This document shows positions 1 through 6,503 of a DNA stretch of 32,326 bases, piece after piece. A program made the position numbers and the translations under genes. Source of the DNA: a virus. The stretch's first letter is position 1. Each line of letters starts with the position of its first letter. The DNA lies in the IMG/VR virus record IMGVR_UViG_3300037488_003206, positions 1 to 32,326 of that record, one strand, 5' to 3'. A model generated the notes under the pieces. The model did not search any database, had not been told where the DNA came from, and saw nothing but the letters and a program-made list of their open reading frames with translations.

Positions 1-2
1 TA

Positions 3-1073
3 TTGGCAACACAAAATTTAGGTTTGTCACTTGTATTTTTAGGATTGATAGAAGGTGGTTCAGAATTACTATCTAATGGTTTAAAATTTTATAGTGGATA
101 CTTATTTGATAAAATACAAAATAAAAAACTGTTATTTATTGCATCAATAATTATTGCACTTTTATCTAAAGTTTTGTTGTTATTAAGTGGTGTTAGTTAT
201 ATTTTAGGGAGCAAAGTTTTCGAAAGATTTGCCAACGGACTTTTTGCTACACCTAGAGATGCGTTTGTAGGTGTTAATTCACCTAATGTGGGTAAATCAA
301 TAAGTTTAATGGTGGGCTTTAAGACTTTAGGTTGTGTTTTAGGAGCATTCACAATAAGTGTTGTTTCTTATAATTTTGGTATTGCACAAAATTTAAAATA
401 CATAATATTGTTTACGTGCATATTGAACATTATTGCGTTTACCTTATCACTTTTTATTAAAAACAACTTTGAAATTAAAGTTAGTGAAAAATTACAAATT
501 GATAATAAAGAATTATTTAAAGTTATTTACAGTGTTCTGCCAATTATAATACTTTCTACTTTATTTTTCTTAGGTAGATTTAATGACGGAATGATTATTC
601 TTTACTTAAAAAAATTAGATTTTCAAGAATGGTTTTACACCTCAACAATAGGTATATTTAATTTTTCAATGTATGTTGTTGCACCATTCATTGGTTATTT
701 TGTAGATAAAAACAAAAATAACCTACTCATTGGTATAACGATAATGTCTTTGTTATTGTTTAACATTATATTTTTCTTTCTCCCAGTAAATAACATGTAC
801 CTAGGGGTTTTAGGCTTGTTGTTTTGGGGTGTGCAAAGAACAAGTGCGCAAATTTTATTTACATCATTAATCTTTAAAAGCATTCCTAAAAAGTTTTACG
901 GAAGTGTTTTGGGTGTGTATTCAGTTATTATGGGGATAGCTGTTTTACTTGCATCAGCTATGGGGGGTAATTTGGCAAATTACAATTTCTCATATTTATT
1001 CATACAAAGTGGTTTTATGAGTGTTGTTGCGTTAATGTATTTTTTCTTTGTTTATAGGAAAAACAATGCTTAG
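3..1073 (+). CDS. MFS transporter, 5'-truncated by window edge
   Basis: Major facilitator superfamily permease; substrate unknown. The open frame runs in from the left edge. The first in-window codon usable as a start (TTG at 3) falls inside what should be transmembrane helix 2, so helix 1 and the true start lie upstream. About eleven hydrophobic helices remain. Family loop motif A is visible twice: GYLFDKIQNKK (about residues 32-42 of the visible part), and GYFVDKNKNN (about 231-240) after the central loop, as expected for two six-helix halves. The helix 4 region carries RFANGLFATPRDAF, resembling the GKGIR..PRDA signature of one MFS drug/metabolite subgroup. The stop overlaps the start of the helicase gene by 8 bases, tying it to the phage operon. 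Fold call is firm; what it transports cannot be read from sequence. Confidence 0.85.
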   Translation: MATQNLGLSLVFLGLIEGGSELLSNGLKFYSGYLFDKIQNKKLLFIASIIIALLSKVLLLLSGVSYILGSKVFERFANGLFATPRDAFVGVNSPNVGKSISLMVGFKTLGCVLGAFTISVVSYNFGIAQNLKYIILFTCILNIIAFTLSLFIKNNFEIKVSEKLQIDNKELFKVIYSVLPIIILSTLFFLGRFNDGMIILYLKKLDFQEWFYTSTIGIFNFSMYVVAPFIGYFVDKNKNNLLIGITIMSLLLFNIIFFFLPVNNMYLGVLGLLFWGVQRTSAQILFTSLIFKSIPKKFYGSVLGVYSVIMGIAVLLASAMGGNLANYNFSYLFIQSGFMSVVALMYFFFVYRKNNA

Positions 1074-2379
1074 CGAATCAAACTTACGGGATTATCAATT
1101 AAGAGCTATAAACTACATACTTGATAAAAAAAGATGCGGTCTTAATCTTGATATGGGTCTTGGTAAAACTATAACTTCACTTACAGCTTTTACCAAGATA
1201 CATAATATACATGTTAAAAAGCTACTTATTATAGCACCATTAAATGTTTCCAAGAATGTCTGGCATAACGAATTATTAAACTGGGAACATACTAAACATC
1301 TTACATACTCAATATGCTGTGGTAACGCTGCCCAGCGCAAGGAAGCGTTAAATCTAGATGTTGATGTTTACATCATTAATCAAGAAAACGTACCATGGAT
1401 GCTTACCAATGGTTATTCTAAATATGGAATGATTATTGTAGATGAAAGTTCAGGATTTAAAAGTCATGCTTCACAACGATTTAAAGCTTTAAAGAAGTTT
1501 ATTTGTAGATATATAGTGTTACTTACTGGTACACCAATCCCTAACGGCCATATTGATATATGGCCTCAACAATACTTAATTGATCATGGTGAGTTACTTG
1601 GTAAAAATATAACAACTTATAGAAATATGTATTTTGTTACAGATTTTAATGGTTACAAATATATCTGCAAATATCCAGAATACATAAGTGATTTATTAGC
1701 TAAGAATTGGCTTAGTATGAAGTCCGAAGATTACCTTAATTTACCTGATAAAATAATGAACACAATCAGCGTAACAATAGATAATTATGATTTATATAAA
1801 CAATACGAAAAAGAGTTTTATTTACAAATAAATAGTGAAGAACTAACTGCTGTTAATGCAGGTGTTTTATCTAATAAGCTACTTCAATATTGTAATGGGG
1901 CAGTATATAATGAGGATAAAGATTATGTTGAGATACATAGTAATAAGCTAGATCAACTAGAAGAACTTATCACCAGTTATCCTGATGAGAATATATTAGT
2001 GGCGTTTAACTTCAAATCAGATGAGGAACGCATAAAGAAGCGTTTTAAGCAGGCTATTACACTTAATAGTAAGAACATAACTGAAGTTGAAAAGAAGTGG
2101 TCTAATAGTGAGATAAAGCTGTTATTGTGCCAATGTAGTACAGCTAAAGGTCTTAACTTGCAAAAAGGTGGTAGGATCATTATTTGGTTTGGTTTGACAT
2201 GGAATTTAGAGAGTTATTTGCAGTTTAATGCAAGGCTTCATCGTCAAGGTCAAACTAAACCTGTTTTAATTTATCATTTAGTTGCTGCTAAATGTAAGGA
2301 CGAACAGCTAATGAAGGTGTTAAATCAAAAGAATATAACACAAGAAAACTTATTTAAAATATTGAAAGAAAAGAATTAA
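1066..2379 (+). CDS. SNF2-type (SF2) DNA helicase/translocase
   Basis: ATP-dependent DNA translocase of helicase superfamily 2, SNF2-like, of the short phage type (437 aa), probably acting in replication or recombination. Visible motifs: an N-terminal RDYQ box (8-11), Walker A DMGLGKT (29-35), motif Ia LLIIAP (53-58), motif II VDESS (125-129, with DESS in place of DEAH), motif III LTGTP (153-157), motif V STAKGLNLQ (about 358-366) and motif VI QFNARLHRQGQ (about 386-396). The ATG at 1066 was chosen because AGGAA sits 5 bases upstream; a TTG at 1048 in frame would add six residues but has no better ribosome site. The gene overlaps the transporter stop by 8 bases and is followed after one base by a small membrane-protein gene. 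No nuclease or zinc domain is seen. Confidence 0.9.
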   Translation: MLSESNLRDYQLRAINYILDKKRCGLNLDMGLGKTITSLTAFTKIHNIHVKKLLIIAPLNVSKNVWHNELLNWEHTKHLTYSICCGNAAQRKEALNLDVDVYIINQENVPWMLTNGYSKYGMIIVDESSGFKSHASQRFKALKKFICRYIVLLTGTPIPNGHIDIWPQQYLIDHGELLGKNITTYRNMYFVTDFNGYKYICKYPEYISDLLAKNWLSMKSEDYLNLPDKIMNTISVTIDNYDLYKQYEKEFYLQINSEELTAVNAGVLSNKLLQYCNGAVYNEDKDYVEIHSNKLDQLEELITSYPDENILVAFNFKSDEERIKKRFKQAITLNSKNITEVEKKWSNSEIKLLLCQCSTAKGLNLQKGGRIIIWFGLTWNLESYLQFNARLHRQGQTKPVLIYHLVAAKCKDEQLMKVLNQKNITQENLFKILKEKN

Positions 2380-2380
2380 C

Positions 2381-2572
2381 ATGAAAGATTTAATGGTAAG
2401 AATAGTTTATAGTAAATACTTCTTTATTCTAATGGTGATTTTACTAGGTGTAGTTTCTAGTTATGTATTTGGCGATGACAATCGTATAGAAGAAATTACA
2501 GAAGAAATCATTAAAGCAAAAACAGAAATTAACATTGATTTAACACCTAATTCAAAAGAGAATAACTTATGA
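2381..2572 (+). CDS. Small single-helix membrane protein, 63 aa
   Basis: Unrecognised. Residues about 13-31 form one hydrophobic helix (FFILMVILLGVVSSYVFG) after a short basic N-terminus. The rest is acidic and helical (IEEITEEIIKAKTEI), so a membrane anchor with a soluble, possibly coiled-coil tail outside the cytoplasm is likely. It starts one base after the helicase stop, and its TGA overlaps the next ATG in an ATGA, so it belongs to the same translation chain as the downstream genes through the outer-membrane protein. Size and place next to the lysis block would fit a holin, antiholin or lysis regulator, but no family signature supports this. Confidence 0.65.
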   Translation: MKDLMVRIVYSKYFFILMVILLGVVSSYVFGDDNRIEEITEEIIKAKTEINIDLTPNSKENNL

Positions 2573-2718
2573 AAATATTAATTATAGCCAATATTATAGT
2601 AACCCTAGTATGTTGGTATTCTATTATGCACAACATAGGTAAACATTCTGTTCACCCTACTTATGGTAATGTGCATTATGTAGATTATAAATGTCAACCA
2701 TGGGATAGTTGTCCGTGA
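2569..2718 (+). CDS. Small membrane-anchored protein, 49 aa
   Basis: Unrecognised short gene. It reads MKILIIANIIVTLVCWYSIM..., giving one N-terminal hydrophobic helix (about residues 3-20), then a polar tail with His, Tyr and two Cys (KCQPWDSCP at the end). Its ATG overlaps the previous TGA (ATGA at 2569-2572), and its TGA overlaps a GTG start of the next gene (GTGA at 2715-2718). The double overlap is the main evidence that it is translated. The two C-terminal cysteines could form a disulphide if the tail is periplasmic. Function unknown. Confidence 0.6.
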   Translation: MKILIIANIIVTLVCWYSIMHNIGKHSVHPTYGNVHYVDYKCQPWDSCP

Positions 2719-3890
2719 AAACTAAAATCACAACTTGTCATAACTTAACTGAATTGTTAATAGATGAGTTTTTATCGGAAGAAATTTATAAAATTAAGCA
2801 TGTAAGAAAATCAGTTGTTAGAAATAGTGAACAAGTGATAGAAGCTTCTTTCTGTTTAAATGATTTTGGTAACGATAGTTTATTTGAGAATTTAATAGGA
2901 GTACAATCAGAGCAAGTGATTGTACCAAGTATTGGAGTTAATAAAAAATTAGCTGCTGCAAGTTTCATTATTGCATTAGGTACAGGGTTTGCTTCAATGC
3001 CTATTTTTAATAAAGAAATCAAAAATTTAGAAAATTTTAATATTAATATTCACGAATACGAATCTACATTTATTATTTCTACTCTTAATACGTTATTAGC
3101 AATAACTTCCCATAATAATTTTAGTTCATATAAATTTTTTAATGCGTACAAAGAACCGTCTCAAGAAAGTAATAAGAAGGTTATTACTGCTATTGGGAAA
3201 ATAGGAGCTGCTATTTCCTCAGCAATACCAATAGCTTTATTGTGGAACATTGAACTTAAAGATCAAGCATACGATGGCTCATATGGCTTTGATAAATATG
3301 TAATGTGGGCGGCATTTACGACACTACCATTACTAGCCACCAAATCTATTAAATCTTATGAATCTTTTAGTAAAATATTAACCACTAACAACGAGCATCA
3401 TTTAACTAGTACAGGGGATAAAATCTTTACTTACGGTATTACAGTTATCTCGGTATTGGCAAGAAGTTTAGCTTTTACTCATATTACCACCGAATTTGCA
3501 AAAAATATTGGTTTTGAAGATGATGCAGCTGATGTGATAGGAATCAGTTTAGGTGGTGTAATTGCGTCAGCTATTGTAGGACTTAGTGAATATAGTTCTT
3601 TAAAAAAATTATTTAAACCTAACATGGAAGGTCTTACAAAAAAGGATATATTAATAGGTAGTTTTTCAGCTGTTGAAGGAGCTTGGTTTAGTTTACCTTT
3701 TATATCAGCTGGGTTAAAATATGTTGAAGCATGGAATCCATTATTAAAAGGAGCAATATTTGCACCTTTCTTTATATCACACACGATATCTGAGGGAACA
3801 GTTATAAATGATTCCTTTCAATATGCGTTTTCTTCAAATGACATGGAAGTTATAGGTAATTCAAACAATGATGTGGATAGTATAGAATGA
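2715..3890 (+). CDS. Polytopic membrane protein, about 391 aa, unknown function
   Basis: Unrecognised. A soluble N-terminal region (about residues 1-78) precedes roughly eight hydrophobic segments near 80-100, 118-134, 160-180, 196-211, 238-256, 276-292, 312-336 and 345-360. The C-terminal tail is short and acidic. No transporter or enzyme motif is apparent. I prefer the GTG at 2715 because it makes a GTGA overlap with the preceding gene, like its neighbours; a TTG at 2709 would add two residues. The stop overlaps the lysozyme start (ATGA at 3887-3890). It is too large for a usual holin. A membrane role in superinfection exclusion, transport or lysis control is possible but unsupported. Confidence 0.75.
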   Translation: MKTKITTCHNLTELLIDEFLSEEIYKIKHVRKSVVRNSEQVIEASFCLNDFGNDSLFENLIGVQSEQVIVPSIGVNKKLAAASFIIALGTGFASMPIFNKEIKNLENFNINIHEYESTFIISTLNTLLAITSHNNFSSYKFFNAYKEPSQESNKKVITAIGKIGAAISSAIPIALLWNIELKDQAYDGSYGFDKYVMWAAFTTLPLLATKSIKSYESFSKILTTNNEHHLTSTGDKIFTYGITVISVLARSLAFTHITTEFAKNIGFEDDAADVIGISLGGVIASAIVGLSEYSSLKKLFKPNMEGLTKKDILIGSFSAVEGAWFSLPFISAGLKYVEAWNPLLKGAIFAPFFISHTISEGTVINDSFQYAFSSNDMEVIGNSNNDVDSIE

Positions 3891-4348
3891 AAATAGGTAA
3901 AAAAGGAATAGCTTTATTAAAGAAATGGGAACAAGCACCTAAGGGTGGGTTTGCCAGTATCTCTTATAAATGTTCTGCTGGTAAAAACACTATAGGGTGG
4001 GGACATGTTATCACCCCCCTAGATAGTATTGTACAACCAATAAATGTATTAAAGGCAGAAGAGTTATTGTATAATGATCTTAAATGGGCAGAAGAAGCTG
4101 TAAATAAATTTGTTAAAACCACTATAAATCAAAATCAATTTGATGCTTTGGTATGTTTAGTTTTTAATATTGGAGCTACTAACTTCAAAGCTTCTACATT
4201 AATAAAAGTTTTGAATGAAGGTTCTTTAGATAAAGTACCTGTTCAATTTATGAGCTGGGTATTTGCAGGTAAAGTTAGATTAAAAGGTTTAGAGAATAGA
4301 CGCTTTGCCGAGATAAACTTGTGGAACGATAAAGAGGTAATTATATGA
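3887..4348 (+). CDS. Phage endolysin, GH24 T4-type lysozyme
   Basis: Muramidase that cleaves the MurNAc-GlcNAc bond of peptidoglycan to free progeny phage. At 153 aa it is typical of the T4/P21 lysozyme family. E15 is the likely catalytic acid, C29 sits where T4 lysozyme has Asp20, T35 is in the NTIGWGH box, and H40 closes it; the Cys-Thr spacing of six matches T4 lysozyme. An E-C-T arrangement occurs in other phage lysozymes, and the D20C variant of T4 lysozyme is known to stay active. There is no clear signal-anchor at the N-terminus (MKIGKKG), so export probably needs a holin. It is coupled by ATGA overlaps to the membrane protein before it and to the outer-membrane protein after it. Confidence 0.93.
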   Translation: MKIGKKGIALLKKWEQAPKGGFASISYKCSAGKNTIGWGHVITPLDSIVQPINVLKAEELLYNDLKWAEEAVNKFVKTTINQNQFDALVCLVFNIGATNFKASTLIKVLNEGSLDKVPVQFMSWVFAGKVRLKGLENRRFAEINLWNDKEVII

Positions 4349-5013
4349 AGAAATATATTTTAAGCAGCTGTTTAATGGTATCAACGGTACTAGCTAGTGA
4401 AAATAATAACCTCTACGCCAAGATTGGCACAGGTTTAAACCAAATTAATCCTATTGTGATTCAGACTAACGATCTCAATGGTAAAATTAAGTTAGCAAAC
4501 AAGTTCCCTTTGGTTGAGGCAGGTCTTGGTTTTCAATTAACAGACTCGATTCGGACTGAGCTAGTATTAGATCATTATTTCTTGTTTTGCTCGGAAGAGA
4601 ACTCAAGCAATGCATTTGGCGATGCTTTTAAAGTTAGCTATAAAACGAAAATTAGTGCTTTAATGCTTAATGGCTACAAGAATATTATTACCACTGGTAT
4701 CTTCACTCCTTTTGTTGGGGGTGGAATTGGCATTAGCTTTTTACATGACAAGGCTACGGGCAGTGGGAAAAATAGTGCAAATGAGGTTTTTGAAATACTC
4801 GATCCAGTGTCCAGTCAACAAGTACATAGATTTGCTTATAAACTCACCACTGGTATTGATATCAAATTGACTGACAATTCTACTCTTGACCTAAGCTACA
4901 ACTATTTAAACTTGGGACGCAATAGACCAAGAGTGTTAGAAGATATGAACAATATGATTGCCAGAGACTATCTTGTTCACAACTTAACTGCTAGCGTTAG
5001 ATTTAATTTTTAA
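4345..5013 (+). CDS. Outer-membrane beta-barrel protein, Rickettsiales Adr-like
   Basis: Exported outer-membrane protein of 222 aa. Residues 1-17 form a signal peptide with a likely cut after VLA. The mature part shows alternating amphipathic strands, a central FTPFVGGGIGISFL strand, and a final strand HNLTASVRFNF ending in Phe, the signal for outer-membrane insertion. The layout (YKIGTG-like opening, LMLNGY..., PFVGGGIG, YKLTTGID, YNYLNLGR, terminal aromatic strand) recalls the 8-strand surface antigens of Rickettsia such as Adr1/Adr2; that kinship is inferred from memory, not aligned. Hand-counted G+C over 4381-4980 is about 37%, against about 32-33% in neighbouring genes, which hints at separate origin. 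Its start overlaps the lysozyme stop. It could alter the surface of the infected cell or block superinfection. Confidence 0.85.
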   Translation: MKKYILSSCLMVSTVLASENNNLYAKIGTGLNQINPIVIQTNDLNGKIKLANKFPLVEAGLGFQLTDSIRTELVLDHYFLFCSEENSSNAFGDAFKVSYKTKISALMLNGYKNIITTGIFTPFVGGGIGISFLHDKATGSGKNSANEVFEILDPVSSQQVHRFAYKLTTGIDIKLTDNSTLDLSYNYLNLGRNRPRVLEDMNNMIARDYLVHNLTASVRFNF

Positions 5014-5022
5014 AGTATTGAT

Positions 5023-5583
5023 ATGAAAAAAATGAAATACCACGATAATCCACCTGTAAAACCTCAACCAGAAATCGTTATAAAGGAAGTTATTAGAGAG
5101 GTAATTAAGGAAGTGCCTGTATATCAACCTCCTCAAATAATAACAAAAGAAGTTATTAGAGAGGTAATTAAGGAAGTACCTGTATATCAACCTCCTCAAA
5201 TAATAACAAAAGAAGTAATTAAAGAGGTTCAGTCTCCACACTTGATTGAAGAAATTAATCGACTCACCCAACGACTAGCTGAGAAAGATGAGATTATTCG
5301 TCAAATGAGCTTTGAAAAAGATTTTTTAATAGGCGAAATAAATGGATTGAAAGAAGACAAAACTGAGTTAAGGTCAGATAAGGTGATACTTTATGAGGAA
5401 ATTGGATTTTTACGTGATGCTAGAGAGGAGCTTCAGCAAAAAAATTCAGAATTAATGAAAAAGAAATCTATTGGTCTCAATGATTTATTAATTCAGAAGG
5501 AAGAGATAAATTTAAACATTGATGAAATTGAACAATTTGAAAAAGCTGAATTACTTGGTGATGAATTATGTTTACCAGAATAG
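5023..5583 (+). CDS. Coiled-coil protein with KEV-rich repeat, 186 aa
   Basis: Unrecognised. The N-terminal 20 residues are Pro- and Lys-rich. Then comes a 21-residue unit (VIREVIKEVPVYQPPQIITKE), present twice in full and once in part (about residues 23-68). The remainder, about 70-186, is highly charged with heptad-like spacing (LIEEINRLTQRLAEKDEII, LREELQ-type runs), so a long coiled coil is likely. There is no signal peptide or membrane helix. It starts 9 bases after the outer-membrane gene and precedes the spanin pair. An elongated scaffold or adaptor role would fit the shape; no enzymatic function is suggested. ATG at 5023 is the first in the frame after the upstream stop. Confidence 0.75.
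   Translation: MKKMKYHDNPPVKPQPEIVIKEVIREVIKEVPVYQPPQIITKEVIREVIKEVPVYQPPQIITKEVIKEVQSPHLIEEINRLTQRLAEKDEIIRQMSFEKDFLIGEINGLKEDKTELRSDKVILYEEIGFLRDAREELQQKNSELMKKKSIGLNDLLIQKEEINLNIDEIEQFEKAELLGDELCLPE
5089..5229 (+). repeat. 63-bp tandem repeat in coding sequence
   Basis: Two full 63-bp copies (5089-5151 and 5152-5214), almost identical with a GTG/GTA synonymous difference near 5115 and 5178, are followed by a diverged start of a third (5215-5229). The unit is a multiple of three, so copy changes keep the reading frame and only lengthen the KEV/PPQ segment. Confidence 0.9.
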
Positions 5584-5614
5584 TGGTGCAACATTTAAAA
5601 TAAAGGTAGTAAAG

Positions 5615-5854
5615 ATGTTTAGTTTTATATTTGCAAATATAAAATCTATAGGTGCAGGATTACTTGGATTGTTCATGTTTTATGTTTTAGGCAAGAATAG
5701 TAAATTAAAAAAAGAAAATAGTGACTTAAGTACCACAGTACTAAATCAAGCTAAGAATATTGAATTAAAAGGGGAAATTATAGATGTTGTTGGGAAAACT
5801 AAACCTACTAATATTAATGGTAATGTTAAACGGATGCGTGACAAAAAGCTATAA
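5615..5854 (+). CDS. Inner-membrane spanin candidate (Rz-like i-spanin)
   Basis: The likely inner subunit of a two-component spanin, which joins inner and outer membranes after peptidoglycan is cut. At 79 aa it has an N-terminal membrane helix (about 10-26, SIGAGLLGLFMFYVLG) and a charged helical, coiled-coil-like part (29-60), ending in a basic tail KRMRDKKL. That topology (short inside, long outside) is the i-spanin pattern. ATG 5615 was chosen over an upstream in-frame ATG at 5519 because the longer form would overlap the previous gene heavily, and because AAGGTAG lies just upstream of 5615. A lipoprotein gene starts inside its 3' end in another frame, the arrangement of Rz/Rz1. Rz proteins vary so much in sequence that context carries the call. 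Confidence 0.72.
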   Translation: MFSFIFANIKSIGAGLLGLFMFYVLGKNSKLKKENSDLSTTVLNQAKNIELKGEIIDVVGKTKPTNINGNVKRMRDKKL

Positions 5855-6023
5855 TACCTGTATAGTAGGTAAAGATTTACCAGAGATGCCAATAGCTGGT
5901 GATATGGTAGCTTTAGAGATAGAACAAGTATGTGTTGACACTCATAAATGTTTGCATTTAAACAACTGGTTAAATAATCTTTATTTGTTTAGGCAACAAT
6001 ATTTAATTTATAGGAAAGTTTAA
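5784..6023 (+). CDS. Outer-membrane spanin candidate (Rz1-like lipoprotein)
   Basis: A small lipoprotein of 79 aa starting inside the i-spanin gene (71-base overlap, different frame). The N-terminus MLLGKLNLLILMVMLNGC is a signal sequence ending in a lipobox (LNGC), with lipidation expected on C18. The mature part is about 62 residues with further Cys at 26, 50 and 56. AAAAGGGG lies about 9 bases before the ATG. An outer-membrane lipoprotein nested with a membrane-anchored coiled-coil gene is the genetic signature of a two-component spanin. It is less proline-rich than lambda Rz1, which lowers certainty slightly. It also implies a Gram-negative host. Confidence 0.75.
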   Translation: MLLGKLNLLILMVMLNGCVTKSYNTCIVGKDLPEMPIAGDMVALEIEQVCVDTHKCLHLNNWLNNLYLFRQQYLIYRKV

Positions 6024-6024
6024 A

Positions 6025-6258
6025 ATGACTAAACTAATATTGTTGAAAAAGTTATACGATATTGTAAAAAGCCACCCGTTTAAGACGATTTTGGTTCAGT
6101 TTTTAATAAACGCTGCCTTAGTGGTGCTGTTAATATTTGAATCTAATCCATATTTGAAACTTTTACAGTTACTAACATTGACAATTAGTGTATTATCATT
6201 GCTACTAGGTAGTTTTGAACTTCCAACTGAAAATAACGAAGATAGTGGTGTAGAATAA
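6025..6258 (+). CDS. Two-helix small membrane protein, holin candidate
   Basis: A 77-aa protein with two hydrophobic segments (about 20-38, KTILVQFLINAALVVLLIF, and 44-63, LKLLQLLTLTISVLSLLLG), a basic N-terminus and an acidic C-terminal tail (ELPTENNEDSGVE). Size, two-helix topology and position directly after endolysin and spanins match class II holins, which permeabilise the inner membrane and release the endolysin. There is no holin family motif, so this rests on topology and context. The ATG at 6025 begins two bases after the spanin stop, with AGGAAAG upstream. Confidence 0.6.
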   Translation: MTKLILLKKLYDIVKSHPFKTILVQFLINAALVVLLIFESNPYLKLLQLLTLTISVLSLLLGSFELPTENNEDSGVE

Positions 6259-6260
6259 AT

Positions 6261-6503
6261 GTGGACTTTAGTGATTTACTTGATAAATTAATTGAAACAT
6301 TTAAAAATCGTATTTTAGATTTCCCACTTATATTCTATATGGCATATAGAATATTTCCCAAATTAAATCTCATTACTTTTAAGTTTCTATGTAGATACAT
6401 ATACTACATGATGCTTTTTTTTTGTTTAGGTATGCGTTGTCAGAGTGTTATTATCATATATCAACTATTATTTAATATACGCTATTTTTTTGCCATCTTC
6501 TAG
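6261..6503 (+). CDS. Hypothetical small protein, doubtful
   Basis: An 80-aa open frame from a GTG start two bases after the previous stop. The first 25 residues look like a normal amphipathic segment (VDFSDLLDKLIETFKNRI), but the rest is a run of hydrophobic and aromatic residues of uneven quality. The frame contains a perfect 11-bp inverted repeat and a terminator-like structure, and its end overlaps the convergent 1025-aa gene by 32 bases. Codon use here is no different from the AT-rich surroundings. It may be a real membrane protein, or only the first part may be translated remnant sequence. Confidence 0.35.
   Translation: MDFSDLLDKLIETFKNRILDFPLIFYMAYRIFPKLNLITFKFLCRYIYYMMLFFCLGMRCQSVIIIYQLLFNIRYFFAIF
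6330..6354. repeat. Perfect 11-bp inverted repeat, 3-base loop
   Basis: ATATTCTATAT (6330-6340), loop GGC, ATATAGAATAT (6344-6354). All 11 pairs match. It is AT-rich and has no T-run on either strand, so it is not a standard terminator. It lies between the lysis genes and the end of the convergent structural operon. Confidence 0.7.
6389..6423 (+). terminator. Possible terminator of the plus-strand operon
   Basis: A 6-bp stem ATGTAG/CTACAT (6389-6394, 6404-6409), a 9-base loop, five further bases, then nine T (6415-6423). The T-run is the longest in this region and is correctly placed for plus-strand transcription, but the stem is weak. It lies inside the doubtful ORF at 6261-6503 and may mark the true end of the lysis operon. 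Confidence 0.4.

Noticed and set aside
1048-1065. TTG start of the helicase at 1048
   Set aside because: The ATG at 1066 has AGGAA at good spacing and a larger agreement with family N-termini beginning close to the RDYQ box.
4345-4371. Lipobox (LSSC) in the outer-membrane protein
   Set aside because: The Cys is at residue 9, leaving too short a hydrophobic region. A normal signal peptide with cleavage after VLA (residue 17) fits better.
4984-5271. Minus-strand frame opposite the KEV repeat protein
   Set aside because: It is a mirror of the 63-bp repeat on the opposite strand; it has no start signal, and its repeats are forced by the plus-strand coding sequence.
5519-5614. Longer i-spanin starting at ATG 5519
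   Set aside because: It would overlap the coiled-coil gene by 65 bases and put a polar segment before the membrane helix; ATG 5615 has a better ribosome site.
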